Source: Chionoecetes opilio
Taxonomy: Eukaryota > Arthropoda > Malacostraca > Decapoda > Majidae
Length of the DNA: 64,000 nucleotides
Assembly: GCA_016584305.1 (NCBI GenBank)
Contig: JACEEZ010000454.1
Location: 1 to 64,000, forward strand
Direction: 5' to 3'
Shown: one piece after another, positions 53,035 through 63,443 of the stretch
Position numbering within the stretch: position 1 is the first letter of the stretch
Layout of the letters: each line of letters opens with the position of its first letter
The notes under the pieces: generated by a model
Seen by the model: the letters and a program-made list of their open reading frames with translations, nothing else
What the model was told of the DNA's origin: nothing
Databases searched by the model: none
Program-made: the position numbers and the translations under genes

Positions 53035-53178
53035 CTAATCTTCCTCCTCCTCCTCCTCCTCCTCCCACTTCTTCTGGTTCAGCATGTGGAGGTTGCCCTT
53101 CAAGAACACAAACTTCTCAAAGTTGTTGGCTGTCAGCGCTGACCTCTTCGGCCTCAGGATATCAGACCCCATTGTAAT
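53035..53178 (-). pseudogene. Last exon of a hAT transposase (end of dimerisation domain)
   Basis: After a TAATTTCAG acceptor the minus strand reads ITMGSDILRPKRSALTANNF, EKFVFLKGNLHML, then a Glu-rich tail and stop. R..L....FE.LVFLKGN is the usual end of hAT C-terminal dimerisation domains. The rest of the gene is missing, so the exon is a remnant although its frame is open. Confidence 0.7.
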
Positions 53179-53194
53179 CTGAAATTACAAATTA

Positions 53195-53305
53195 GACAAT
53201 AGACACTGGTTAGTGGTTACTAACCACTAACCAGTGTCTATTGTCTAATTTTTGCAATCTTAGTAACTACTAACCACTGGTTAGTGGTTACTAAGATTGC
53301 ACTTA
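53195..53305. repeat. Short hairpin-forming repeats
   Basis: CTGGTTAGTGGTTACTAACC and CTTAGTAACTACTAACCACT-type inverted segments form two nested palindromes in the 5' part of the hAT remnant. Confidence 0.7.
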
Positions 53306-54305
53306 TGGACAAAATATTTACTGCACTTCACTAACACAACAACAGTATATGTAGGATAACTCACACACACGGCCAGCGTCCACCCTCTCAATCCCAAGTC
53401 CCAGCACGCACTGACTGCGCTACACTTGGCAGGGTCGTCTCCACCATATTTGGCGGAACTTATGTTCACGTGGGCACTTTGAAGGTGGTGACGTCACAAT
53501 TATTGCGATTGCGTTTCAAAATTTTGGCGGTCCACAACCGAATTACCCATTCCGCAAGTTGCGAATTGCGGAATGCCACCTTTGATGGATAGAGATAGTT
53601 GGAAGCAGGGGTGTGGAATCGGAGTCGTCGGAGTCGCCTACTTTCGGCCGGAGTCAGATTCGGAAAAAATATCTCCGACTCTGACTCCTTTACGTGATCA
53701 ATTCTCGTATAAAGTACTTGGGTGTTACTGCTAAGCCAGTGTTGCCACTTCGTAAGAAATTCCCACAAATTTGTGGGAGAAATTTGCTTATGTGGGAGCT
53801 CTTGTGGGAGGACATTTCAAGCAAGCAATTTGTGGGAATATTGATTTAATGTGGATTTTTTTGTGTAAGAATGTTATATTTTGTGTTGTTTCACATGAAT
53901 TAATCTGTAGAGCATTGAGATAAATTATTAGACGTGTTGTAGAAGAAGTACCCAACGACACGTGATAGGTCCTGTAGCGGACGAGTCTGATTCCTGTAGG
54001 AGCTACCCGTACGCGTCTCCACACTCAAGTCTCAACACTGGGCTAGGCTGCTCAGCAGCTCAGCAGTTGACAAGGAACGCTCATCAAAGATAGACCACAA
54101 CACAGTCACCGACTCTGCCAGTATTTTATCACTTTATATAGGTAAGATCATTAAATATTATGTGATTATAGCAGTTACCTGATGAAAATTATATGATGTA
54201 AACAATTGAACCTTACGGCTGGACTGTAATGTCCCGCTTTTTTTTATTCTTTGATGATTGTTCCGGTTTTACAAAATTAAATATGTACGGTACCTATATA
54301 GGGGT

Positions 54306-55270
54306 CTGTACTCTGGGACTGAGAGTGCTGTGAAGTGTGATGGAGGTGTATCCAGCTTCTTTCCTGTTAATACAGGAGTGAGGCAAGGGTGCATCCTTGC
54401 CCCATCACTTTTCAACACTTGTATGGACTGGGTATTGGGCAAAGTTGTAGATCAAAGTGATTGTGGAGCATCCCTCGGCAACACCAAGATCACTGATCTT
54501 GTTTTTGCCGAGGATGCAGTAATCTTTGCTGATTCGCTGGAGGTCCTGGTGATGGCTCTCGAGGCACTGCACGAGGAGGCAAAGCCTTTGGGACTTGAGG
54601 TCTCCTGGCTTAAGACCAAGGTCTAGGTGTTTTGAGGCTTACTAGATGAAAACAGTACAGTCTGTTCATGCGTGGATAGGACATGAGATCTAAAATTTAC
54701 ATACCTGTAGCGCAGTCCATTATAACGGAGGTGAACGTCAGAAGTCTTACGTGGATGGCCAAGCCCCGGTGTTAGACTCGCTCAGCAGGAGTTTGGGCAT
54801 TGGGTACTTGTGCGGAGGACAAGATCCCCTCTATCCAAGATCTTCAAGTCGCTTGTGGACCCTGTCTTACCTATGGTTGTGAACTGCCTGAGGACCCAGC
54901 CTGAGAAAATGTTGCCCTTCGGGGTAAAAGTGTCGTCTCAGAAGGTCATGATGGGACGCTGGGAACGTGCTCAAACGTCACACCATCCAGGTACGTGAAT
55001 CAGGCCTATTACTGCATATCCTCAGCGCCAACTGGCTATATGGTTGGGGGACGCTCTGAAACTGATCCTTCCTCGGTGTACTGTAAGAGACATCCGCTGG
55101 GAGGACTGGGCGGCCACAGCAAGGCTCGTGGCTGGGGCAAGTTATGTTCTTTTTGGAGGCGCGTAAGGAAGGAGCTGCAGGGGCTCACGGCGTACCCCCG
55201 AGAGTGGCGTCATAGGGTGGACGAGGCGACACGCCCCTCGGCGTATGCCCCCAATGATTGATTGATTGAT
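54306..55270 (+). mobile_element. RTE-like LINE, second, degraded copy
   Basis: Target duplication ATATAGGGGT at 54296-54305 and 55271-55280, (ATTG)n 3' end. RT palm readable (NTGVRQGCILAPSLFN, LVFAEDAVIFADS) for 110 codons, then multiple indels to 55260. The catalytic FADD is FAED here, and the rest is scrambled, so it is dead. Same family as 23434-24638. Confidence 0.9.
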
Positions 55271-55327
55271 ATATAGGGGTGCGTACCTATGTTCTCCGGT
55301 GCCGATGTTTCCCATTATCTTAATTTT

Positions 55328-55820
55328 TCAACCCTTTTGAACCTTTGAACCCAAAGTTTTTGAACCCCTTGAACCTTTTTTTTTTTTTTTAACACTGAAC
55401 CTAATTTTTTTTTTACCCTTTGAACCTAAATTTGTTGAACCCTTTGAACCTTATTTTTTCAACCCATTGAACTGTTTTGAACCCTTTGAGCTTAAACTTT
55501 TTGAACCCTATGAACCAAAATTTTATTAACCCTTTTAACTTAATTTTTTTTAAACTCTGAACCTAAATTTTTTAAACCCTTTGAGCCTAAACTTTTTTAA
55601 CCCTTTGAACCTAAATTTTATGAACCCTTTGAACCTAAATTGTTTGAAACCTTGAACCTAATTTTTTTTTACCATTTGAACCTAATTTTTTTAACCCTTT
55701 GAACCTAATTATGTTTAACCCTTTGAACCATATTCTTAAAACTCTTTGAACCTAAATTCCTTTAACCATTTAAACCTGATTTTTTTTAACCCTATGATCC
55801 TACACTTTTTGAACCCTTTG
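55328..55820. repeat. Degenerate TTTGAACCCTTTGAACCTAA minisatellite
   Basis: About 20 irregular units of GAACCCTTTGAACCTAAATT with T-run length variation, abutting a run of AACCTAACC-like sequence at the right. Confidence 0.9.
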
Positions 55821-55904
55821 GAACTAACCTAACCTAAATATTGGCACCTTATAGATACCGGGGAATATTGGTACCTCATAGACGGGGATCATCGGCACCG
55901 GGGA

Positions 55905-56052
55905 ACAAAGGTACCTACCTCTTAGGAGGTGGGGAACAAAGGTACCTCTTAGGAGGCGGGGAACAAAGGTACTCTTAGGAGGCAGGGAACAAAGGTACCT
56001 CTTAGGAGGCTGGGAACAAAGGTACCTCTTAGGAAGCGGGGAACATCAGTAC
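55905..56052 (+). repeat. 27-bp minisatellite, about 5 units
   Basis: Unit CTCTTAGGAGGCGGGGAACA plus AAGGTAC, with single-base variants. Within the CAGGGGTGTGGA hAT element. Confidence 0.9.
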
Positions 56053-56479
56053 TGGGCAACATCGGCAGCGGGGATTATCGGTATGACCCCCTATATAGTA
56101 CTCGCCAAATATCTTTACCGGTTGACATCCTTACCCACGCAACTGCCTTAAACATCAATTAAAAACAACAGAACGATAAGTTATTAGAATTCACTGATCA
56201 GTTATACTTATTTACGAAATTATATACAGTAATAATATGGATGAACTTGAAAATATGTAATGCAGTAAGTCTACCACTGTACTGCAGAAGAGAGGGAGGG
56301 GAGAGGGATGGGGGGGTCGGAGTCAGAGTCACAATCTTAAAATTTTCTGGAGTCGGAGTCTGAATTTTTTTAGTCCGACTCCACACCCCTGGTTGGAAGC
56401 GTATCATCGGCCGTCTAACCTCAGAAAATATTATGGGAAAAACTGACATTAAACACAAAGAAGAAGAAGTTTGGAGCAC

Positions 56480-56640
56480 CATCAGTGCACACAGATGTCA
56501 GGTTTGACCAGTTCAGTTTGTTTTCATTGAAAAATGATAAAATGGTAGTTAGAATATCCTCTCCTATCGTTTGGCTTTGTAAAGGTAGCAAAAATAATCG
56601 GGAAATAAAACCTCTATATGTTCACCAGTGCTGGAGGTAA
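56480..56640 (-). pseudogene. hAT transposase, N-proximal catalytic fragment
   Basis: Minus strand reads RLFLLPLQSQTIGEDILTTI, LSFFNENKLNWSNLTSVCTD then GAPN. The VCTDGAP motif carries the second catalytic Asp of hAT transposases. It continues directly into the fragment at 52172-52256 once the LINE and its duplication are discounted. Confidence 0.75.
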
Positions 56641-57058
56641 TATCATAACTAGATCATATACTCAATCTAACTCTGGTGAACCAGAGGAGGAGGTAATTCT
56701 CAGCCAAACACAACCCTTGTTAATTGCTAGAATTAAAACACAGATAATACCCTAACCAGATAGAAGAAATACTAGAGAAAGTTACTATTACAATTCATGA
56801 GCTCAGGGATCTTGAGATCATTGCCATTGATGCTGAACAACTGTCACCGTAAGATCTAGTGGTGGACGATTATTATGAGAAAACAGTTAAATATAATAAG
56901 GGCAGATATTAAGTTGGTCTGCCATGGAAAATAGATGCACCTATATTACCATATAATTATTATAGAATGGTTCTTTCATTTTTTTTTTTCTGATGTAACT
57001 CTTACATCGCTACATAGAGCATTATCTTTCAAATGCTATTTATATGTATGCCTGTATC
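56641..57058. other. Intron 5 segment, nothing firm recognised
   Basis: May be the 5' part of the broken hAT element. The expected inverse of its CAGCCCTA terminus was not found. Confidence 0.35.
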
Positions 57059-57060
57059 TA

Positions 57061-57545
57061 CCGTAGATAACAGTATAGTCGCCAGCTGCAATAATGTCGC
57101 CAGCCGCCATATACGTAATACGATTTATAGCATCACTACTGATTTTTATGTGCCACTGAAGATGATACACAGTAGTTTACATCATGACTATAATCTACCC
57201 TGTTTTAGCATTGTTTTATGCTTTGCATCTGCAAGTATATACGGTTTCAAATTTCCTGACGCGGTTTTTTTTCGGGCGATGACGACAGCGGGAGGACACT
57301 CTGTACATAAACACTAGAAACCTTAGTGTAGTCCCGTTAACAACGACAACACTCGGTTTTATTTTTGTAATTTGTTCATTTATAGCCATACTATGATACA
57401 GATGAAGACACAAAATGACACAGACTCTCCAGATAGGCCCTTCTAACTTTCCTGAAATCATGGATGTAGAAATGTAAGTATTAACGCCACCACACGTCTG
57501 TAAATATAATAAAAACTGTCCGGGCGACTTTAGTGTTATCTACGG
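57061..57545 (+). mobile_element. MITE, CCGTAGATAACAG family, intact copy
   Basis: Ends CCGTAGATAACAGTATAGTC and the inverse TTAGTGTTATCTACGG, TA flanks 57059-57060 and 57546-57547. 485 bp, non-coding. Matches 6023-6495. Confidence 0.9.
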
Positions 57546-57616
57546 TACTTGAAGCGACCACACACAAGGTCATGAATCAGTTTGTTGGCGCTCAAGGAAT
57601 GTATCCCCATTCAGGC

Positions 57617-58127
57617 CAGAGCTGGGCAGTATTTAAATACATTTGTATTTAAATACGTATCTAAATACATTTGTGTATTTAGAAATGTATTTATAAATAC
57701 ATTGGTTGTCATGTATTTAAATACAGTATTTAAATACTTTTATGAGTATTTAAATACGTACATTGTATTTTAAATACTCATAATATAAAAATGTAAATAC
57801 TTGTTTAGCAGTTAATTTGGCCATAAACCCACCCCACTATCTGGCAACCCTGATGTTACAGTGAACCAGTGTTTCCACTTGCAAGGAAATTTCCTTCGTT
57901 TTAGGAAATTTAGGCCTGAGAAGGAATTTCTAAGGAAATCCATTTTTTTCAGTTAAAATTTGTGTATATTTAAAATGTATTTACAAATGTATATAAATAC
58001 AATTGATGTGTTTAGTATTTAGTATTTACATACATTCGTAAAATGTATTTTGTATTTAGTATTTAAATACATTTCTCCCATGTATTTAGTATTTAAATAC
58101 ATTCAATATATTTAGTGCACAGCTCTG
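57617..58127. mobile_element. hAT MITE made of GTATTTAAATAC repeats
   Basis: Perfect 8-bp duplication ATTCAGGC (57609-57616 and 58128-58135). Ends CAGAGCTGGGCAGTATTTA and the inverse GTGCACAGCTCTG. Interior is dominated by palindromic TATTTAAATAC motifs. Non-coding. Confidence 0.95.
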
Positions 58128-58135
58128 ATTCAGGC

Positions 58136-58678
58136 TATATATCAAAACTTTCTTTATGCGAGAATTTGATATTCAAGTAGGTTCTATGGAATGTATCTTC
58201 TCGTATCATCACGAGTATACTTTATATAATATTTACTTGCATTAAATTTTATTGACCACTTTTCACTCCAAACATAAGTTTTATTTGAATCATAATGTAA
58301 TTATTTGCAATCCTTATTGTTTCCCATCTTCTTAATAAAATGTACATCATCTATGAACAGACATATAGATAGATATTTACTCCATTTAGCAGGTCATGTA
58401 TTATCAAGAACACCATTAGTGCTAAGACCATTCCCTGTGTTACTCTTCTTGTCACTTCCTTTCGTTCCAATATATACTCATTAATCACTGTTATCATTTA
58501 TCTTTCTTTGAAGTAGTCTTTATTTAGTTCTAAATTGTTCCAAAGGAACAGTTTGGGAATTGGTCCTTTGGAGCAACAGTTAATAGTTGCTGCAATAGGG
58601 ATTTACTATAGTAAAAGTTTCATTCACTGACAATTATGGAAATGAAGCAGTCACTACCAGTTCAATATTTCTTTCCAG
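58136..58678. other. SEH1 intron 5, 3' end
   Basis: AT-rich; no element recognised. Ends in a TTTCTTTCCAG acceptor. Confidence 0.6.
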
Positions 58679-58839
58679 GCAAGACTCAGCACAGGGCCAG
58701 AGCAGCTCGATGTCATTCGAGGTACGTCTAGCTGGTCAGTTCGATGATCACAACTCAACTGTCTGGCGGGTTTGCTGGAATGCCACTGGCACCATCTTGG
58801 CCTCATCTGGGGATGATGGAAGTGTGCGCCTCTGGAAAG
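58679..58839 (+). CDS. SEH1: SEH1 nucleoporin, coding exon 6 (residues 252-305)
   Basis: In phase with exon 5 it reads [40 protein letters not shown] then [34 protein letters not shown] is the last WD40 blade of SEH1. Ends in phase 1 at GTGAGT. Vertebrate SEH1 has about 50 more residues; no matching exon is present before 64000, so the gene is incomplete in this window. Confidence 0.95.
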
Positions 58840-59297
58840 GTGAGTTGTGAAACTGTAGATCTGGCAAGTATAGTGATGAATGATAAGGAGATTTATTACA
58901 ATCCTCTTATGGAGTGCAAACTCTGGCTTACCACCAAGGCAAACATGAACATTGCTTCAAATGATGAAAGGGTAGGTACTGTTGTTATGTGCATATTACA
59001 TGAAACATGGCAACTATATTATTACACATCATATTTCAATTTATCTAGAAAATGAAGTAAATGTTGCATACATAGAAAATTTGATTAAGCATTTCCTGGT
59101 AAATCAATATACAAGAGTAAGGATACTAATTCTCTTTTGTTCACTTTTATCCATCCCTCTTATACAACATCAGTCAGTGATTTGACTTTTATTCTTATTT
59201 TCCAAGCCATCTGAAAATTAGGAATTAGATTCTTCTAAACCCCCTCAGCCCTAGTGACAGGTGTCACTTGTTACATATTTAATGCCCAGTACCATCG
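58840..59297. other. SEH1 intron 6, proximal part
   Basis: AT-rich sequence without recognised elements. Open frames here are read-through of exon 6 in other frames. Confidence 0.5.
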
Positions 59298-59400
59298 GTG
59301 AGAGGTGGGAAATGGAGTTTAATGCCGGGAAATTAAAATTGATGAAATTTGGGAACACTACAAGGAGACAAATGGGGAATTACCGAACGGGATATGAGTA
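59298..59400 (+). pseudogene. CR1-like LINE fragment
   Basis: Reads RWEMEFNAGKLKLMKFGNTT then RRQMGNYRTGYE, the same RT segment as 25708-25797. Cut at 59400 by a Tigger-like insertion. Confidence 0.75.
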
Positions 59401-59428
59401 CAGTGGTCCCTCACATTTGGCGATTTAA
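59401..59428 (+). mobile_element. Left end of a Tigger-like element, CAGTGGTCCCTCAC family
   Basis: CAGTGGTCCCTCACATTTGG follows TA at 59399-59400. The element is cut at TTAA (59425-59428) by a piggyBac-like insertion. The continuation appears at 63679 (TTTCGCCAAATGCGAA); its right end was not located. Confidence 0.6.
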
Positions 59429-59638
59429 CCCGTACAGCCCCACTGACGGCTCTCAGCCATTGCAAATTTTCAACCTTCTTTCTCTGTACATAAGGGTCAT
59501 AACGTTTCAATATTCACACACATAGTGAGTCAGAATGTGAAGCAAGTATACACATCTTGGCGACTCACCTCCCGTCCCCTTTCACAGCTTGATTTCTTCG
59601 CACGCCCAGACCATGCTTTCTGCTCCATGTGAACAGTC

Positions 59639-60028
59639 ATGTTCAATCGCGCTCGACGCCTCTGCCCTGCAAAGGACCATCTCTCTCTAGCTGAGGCTGT
59701 AGAATTGGTTCTTGAGTCTGATGAATAAATACAACGGTAGTGCCTCTGGTGACTCTTCAGGGGAAGAATATGTCCCTGCAGCTGAAGATTTGGAGGAAAT
59801 GGAACTTCCAATCCTGACTTTGTCCGGACGTGGCGCCAGCGTGGCTACACACTAATTCTCTCCACCACCACCACCATCACCCCTAAGTCTACTCTTAAAT
59901 GACTATGACTATGGCGATGGAAAGGAAGATGTGGATGACCCACTAAGCTTCCTACAATCATCGGGGAAGAAGAAACAGAGGCAGAAGAGAGGACTGGATG
60001 AAGAACAATCTCCTGACGAGACACATAG
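59639..60028 (+). pseudogene. piggyBac transposase, acidic N-terminus
   Basis: ATG at 59639 gives LSLAEAVELVLESDE, two stops, then after a frameshift SGDSSGEEYVPAAEDLEEME and a further broken acidic/Ser-Pro stretch. A leading EA...L..SDEE with acidic DSS.EEY.P is the usual N-terminal region of PGBD/piggyBac transposases. The catalytic domain is absent: the frame is cut by the insertion at 60031. Confidence 0.55.
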
Positions 60029-60169
60029 TACAGTAAAAGCCTTATAACTCGGCACGATAGGGGCTCTGGCCCTTGCCGAGTTATTCAATGTGCCGAGTTA
60101 TGCAATGTCCTCCTCTGATATGGGTTTAAAAAACAAACAAAAAAAAATACAGTACTGTAAAAGCATAAA

Positions 60170-60350
60170 AATTACACTTACCAGTGAACGGGTAGAATGT
60201 GCTGGATTTGATATCAAACTCAGCACAAATAGCACGCATGGATGCACCTGCATCCATCCTTGCCAGCACTTTCACCTTTTCCTGCAGGCTCAGGCTCTTC
60301 AATTTCATTCCCTTCCTGCTGGAGACACCCTTGCGTGATGGAGCTGACAT
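60170..60350 (-). pseudogene. CENP-B-type N-terminal DNA-binding domain of a Tigger transposase
   Basis: ATG at 60350 (minus) gives MSAPSRKGVSSRKGMKLKSL, SLQEKVKVLARMDAGASMRA and ICAEFDIKSSTFY. The L(S/T)..EK..VL...D.G.S.R.I...F.I..STFY pattern is the helix-turn-helix of CENP-B/Tigger proteins, which bind the element ends. The frame runs on into unrelated sequence, so the catalytic DDE part is lost. Confidence 0.8.
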
Positions 60351-60399
60351 CTTGATATACAGTACTGTATGATGTAATCCCAAAACATGTAAAATAGGT

Positions 60400-60900
60400 G
60401 GCAAATTAAAGCAAAGGTCGGGTACCAGCGCGTAGGCTGCGCCGTATTTTTGTCGTCCAAGCTCCGTTTTGGATTACGAATCCCAATCCAATAACACTTG
60501 CTGAAATGTGTGTTATACTACTTTGTGATATTGTTTACCATGTTTTGCATTGATTATTATTTCGGCTCCTACCAAGCTTATTGTGTTTTTGAAGCAGAAA
60601 CCAATCCTTTTTCAATTTCGACAAAAAACGGAATTCGTATCCAAGACGGTGCTTGGACGACATAAACACGGCTCAGCTGACAGCCTACACGCTGCTTCCC
60701 GACCTTTGCTTTACTTTGCCACCTATTTTACGTGTTTTGGGATTACATCATACAGTACTGTATTTCAAGATGTCAGCTCCATCACACAAGGGTGTCTCCA
60801 GCAGGAAGGGAATGAAATTGAAGAGCCTGAGCCTGCAGGAAAAGATCAAAAGGACAAAAACACGACTTTATGCGACTGAGGATATGCCGAGTGTAAGCAA
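60400..60900 (+). pseudogene. Second, inverted copy of the same Tigger 5' region
   Basis: Bases 60690-60850 are the inverse of 60280-60420 and encode MSAPSHKGVSSRKGMKLKSL then SLQEKIKR before diverging. Between the two copies, GTCCAAGCTCCGTTTTGGAT and its inverse (about 60459 and 60630) form another small fold-back insertion. Confidence 0.7.
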
Positions 60901-61023
60901 AGAGATGCAGTTATAACATCAATATGCCGAGATACATTACTTTTTGCCGACTTTCTGTTTACATGTTCACACAAGAGGTTGTGAGGGCATGATATGCCGA
61001 GTGAAAACCATGAGATGCAGCTT

Positions 61024-61357
61024 TGGGGAGGCGGTAGCAGAGTGGTTAGCGTCACCGGGTGGCGTTCTCGAAGACCCGAGTTCGATCCCGAGTGAGACCC
61101 ATAAATCCACTTGAAATCTTTCTGCACCGTCGAGTGGCCTAAGAACACCCACATGCCCTGTCCATTAACTCTACCTTCGACTGTGAGTGCATGGGAGGAC
61201 ACAGGGGGGCGGCATGAGCCTCTAATCACAGGCGTCACTATAAGAATCCTGCCTGCGCCATCACGGGCGAGGGCCAACCATCACAGCCCTCGAGTGAGCC
61301 TCCAGGGCCTACCATCCCACCCCTGGAGCTCACTGCCTAAACGCGCTATGGCATAGG
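61024..61357 (+). mobile_element. tRNA-derived SINE, near full length
   Basis: Head GGCGGTAGCAGAGTGGTTAG (A box) and CCCGAGTTCGATCCCG (B box); body with CACCGTCGAGTGGCCTAAGA and CCTCCAGGGCCTACCATCCC; ends at GCGCTATGGCATAGGTG before an (AT)n tract. Related fragments are at 27416, 50525 and 63280. Confidence 0.85.
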
Positions 61358-61360
61358 TGT

Positions 61361-61451
<91 letters not shown>
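61361..61451. repeat. (AT)n microsatellite
   Basis: About 90 bp of TA/AT repeats forming the tail of the SINE, followed by A-rich sequence. Confidence 0.95.
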
Positions 61452-61452
<1 letters not shown>

Positions 61453-61609
61453 AAAAAGAATTTTAAAAAAAACAATAATTTAGAAAGAAAAAAAGAAAGA
61501 AAAAAAAAACTTTGTCTATGCCATGCCGAAATATCGGCAAACTTTGTCTATGTCCATGCCATATCAAATTCTGAGTTATACAGTGCCGAGTTATAAGGGT
61601 TTTACTGTA

Positions 61610-62044
61610 CATTGAAAGAACCTCGCTTGCCCTCGCCTACATTACCTCCTGTCTCTCCGTTGCAAACAACTCCCCACAGATAGAGGCGCGGCGGCCGAAG
61701 CTGCTTCGTTGCCATGGTAACCAACACACAGCCCGGCCGTTGTGCCAAACGTTCACATAAAAAATAGATCTATGTTACTAAAAGAACTATAAATACACTC
61801 ATAAACATTACAAGTGCATTATGTCATGACTCTTACGTGTATAAGTAGCACGTACAACACACTTATGATATGAACCAATGCTTGATGCTTGATGCTGAAG
61901 GATACTTGGCACCGCCGCATCTATTTCCCTGTTACAAGCCGCGCGGGATATTTAAAGCTACGGTCGGCAAGTAGAACCCCCCTCCCCTATTGACTAGTAA
62001 ATGGCTATGATGAGTGATTTTTTGGGGTTTGCATGTTATAACTA
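61610..62044. other. piggyBac interior, no gene recognised
   Basis: Includes a CG-rich patch near 61684-61735 and short direct repeats (AATGCTTGATGCTTGATGCT near 61872). No coding motif. Confidence 0.4.
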
Positions 62045-62536
62045 CACTCAACCCTCCGCTATCGCGCCTTATTGGTGCTGCTATAAGCGCACTATAGCCG
62101 AAATCGCGATAGCCGAATAATAGAACTAATGGTAATAATTCTAATTGGTGCCAGGATCCCCAAGATGACCACATATTTTACAACTTTTTTTCAGTTTTTT
62201 TGTATTTGCAACCAGTAATTGAGTATGAGGTTAGAAGTGCTCTTTTCTTATATATGTTGATGTGTTAAGAATGATGGTGACATTCAAAATCGTCAAAAAT
62301 GCTTTATTAGGTTAGGTTAAGAATTTTCCAGAAAAAGCTGGTAATTCCCGTAGACTTTTTGGGACTTGTATTTTGATGTATTTTTGGCCTATGTCATCCC
62401 ATAGAGTGTTCACCGGATATATTTTATGTCATCCACATAATCTATTCCAGCACAAAACTCGTTTCCACTTTCCCCACCTAAAACCTCCCATTCGTGAGAG
62501 GTCTCCAGGTTTGTTATGGAGGAGGGGGGATAACAG

Positions 62537-62705
62537 CCATCCACCAGGCAGGCCAAGGAAGACATGGAGTCAGTGTATTGAAGAGGATCTGGCAGCATTG
62601 GACATTGAAGAACTTGACGCAATGGATAGAGATAGTTAGAAGCGTGTCATAGGCCGTCTAACCTCATAAGATATGGGAAAATCTGACGTTAAACAGAAAG
62701 AAGAA
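62537..62705 (+). pseudogene. LINE 3' fragment
   Basis: Reads PPGRPRKTWSQCIEEDLAAL then DIEELDAMDRDS, stop, RVIGRLTS, with a GAAGAAGAC tail. Same family as 45422-48740 and 52267-56469. Confidence 0.8.
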
Positions 62706-63279
62706 GACCGATCAACAACACTAAATGTAGCGAAATGTTGAAAAGTTTCAAGGGTATGATACCCTTGGGCAGTCACTGTCTCATCTCAATGTTATAATGA
62801 TTGAAAACGATACCATTATCATCACAACATGACATAATCTACTGTATGCACGGTCTCGTCTTTGTTTATATATGGACAGCTGACTAGAATGTTATCCTTG
62901 GGCCGCCATGTTTGACTAGCAGCTTGGCTCCAAAACCTGTTTGTAAAGAGGCAATGGTGCTACCCGGCACATTTAAGGCTTTATTTACTGCTAAAACTTA
63001 AACATGTTTTTTGAATAATCATTAGTGCTTAACGGTCAAATATTAGTTAATCAAAATTTCTTGGCCTGAACATCTGTTAAGGTTCAGTAACAAATTTGTG
63101 TATGCGGCCCCTGACGTCATAGCAAACTAATCTGCAAACCCTCGCTAGGTCTGGCCACGATTGGCTGCAGCCATGGCAAACCTAGTGCGATAGACATGTT
63201 TGTGAATACATATACAAGGTGTGAGAGCAGTAAAACTTGGTAGCTTGATGTGCTATAGCCAAGGTTTGGTTTGAAGACG

Positions 63280-63443
63280 GGGAGGCAACATGAGCCTGTA
63301 ATCACAGGCGCCAGTCACTATTTAAATCCTGCCTGCACCTCCACCGCGGGTATATAGCCCTCAAGTGAACCTCCAGGGCCTACCATCCCTGCCCTGGAGG
63401 TCACTACTAACCGGCGCTATAGGCCGAAAATGTTTTTTTTTTA
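63280..63443 (+). mobile_element. SINE 3' fragment
   Basis: Matches 61208-61345 (GCATGAGCCT-type start, CACAGGCGCCAGTCACTAT, CCTCCAGGGCCTACCATCCC) and ends in a T/A-rich tail. Head missing. Confidence 0.8.

Larger units (their letters stand above)
52649..53582 (-). mobile_element. hAT-like element with CAAAGGTGG ends
   Basis: Left CAAAGGTGGGTATCGCAATT and right inverse GCGGAATGCCACCTTTG. Terminal regions are rich in CCGCAATCGCAATT repeats. No clean 8-bp duplication is visible, so one junction may be altered; the exact ends may shift by a few bases. Contains one intact terminal transposase exon on the minus strand. Confidence 0.7.
53606..56391. mobile_element. hAT element, CAGGGGTGTGGA ends
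   Basis: Perfect 8-bp duplication GTTGGAAG (53598-53605 and 56392-56399). Ends CAGGGGTGTGGAATCGGAG and the inverse CTCCACACCCCTG, with GGAGTCG repeats inside both ends. 2786 bp, no transposase readable. Contains an RTE copy and two minisatellites. Confidence 0.95.
52267..56469 (+). mobile_element. 5'-truncated LINE interrupted by two hAT-type insertions
   Basis: The whole block is flanked by a 10-bp duplication TTTGGAGCAC (52257-52266 and 56470-56479). LINE sequence occupies 52267-52648, 53583-53605 and 56392-56469. It reads NRGRVFEACIRSVLLYG, SETWTLSKKLEDVLVGC, RMLRYMTGITWRDEVSSEQV, WFGHVKRREGGEVLERAVRV, KTWKQCVEEDLAAL, then, past the insertions, DRDSWK and RIIGRLTS. Same family as 45422-48740. 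Tail GAAGAAGAAG. Confidence 0.85.
60031..61607 (+). mobile_element. Tigger-like element, CAGTAAAAGCCTTATAAC family
   Basis: Ends CAGTAAAAGCCTTATAACTC and the inverse TTATAAGGGTTTTACTG, TA flanks 60029-60030 and 61608-61609. ATAACTCGG words spaced 15 bp at the right end. Encodes two head-to-head copies of the same CENP-B-type N-terminus and contains a SINE. Confidence 0.9.

Noticed and set aside
58744..59055. 103-codon plus-strand ORF overlapping exon 6
   Set aside because: Out-of-frame shadow of SEH1 exon 6 running into the intron; the in-frame reading gives a clear WD40 blade and a GTGAGT donor.
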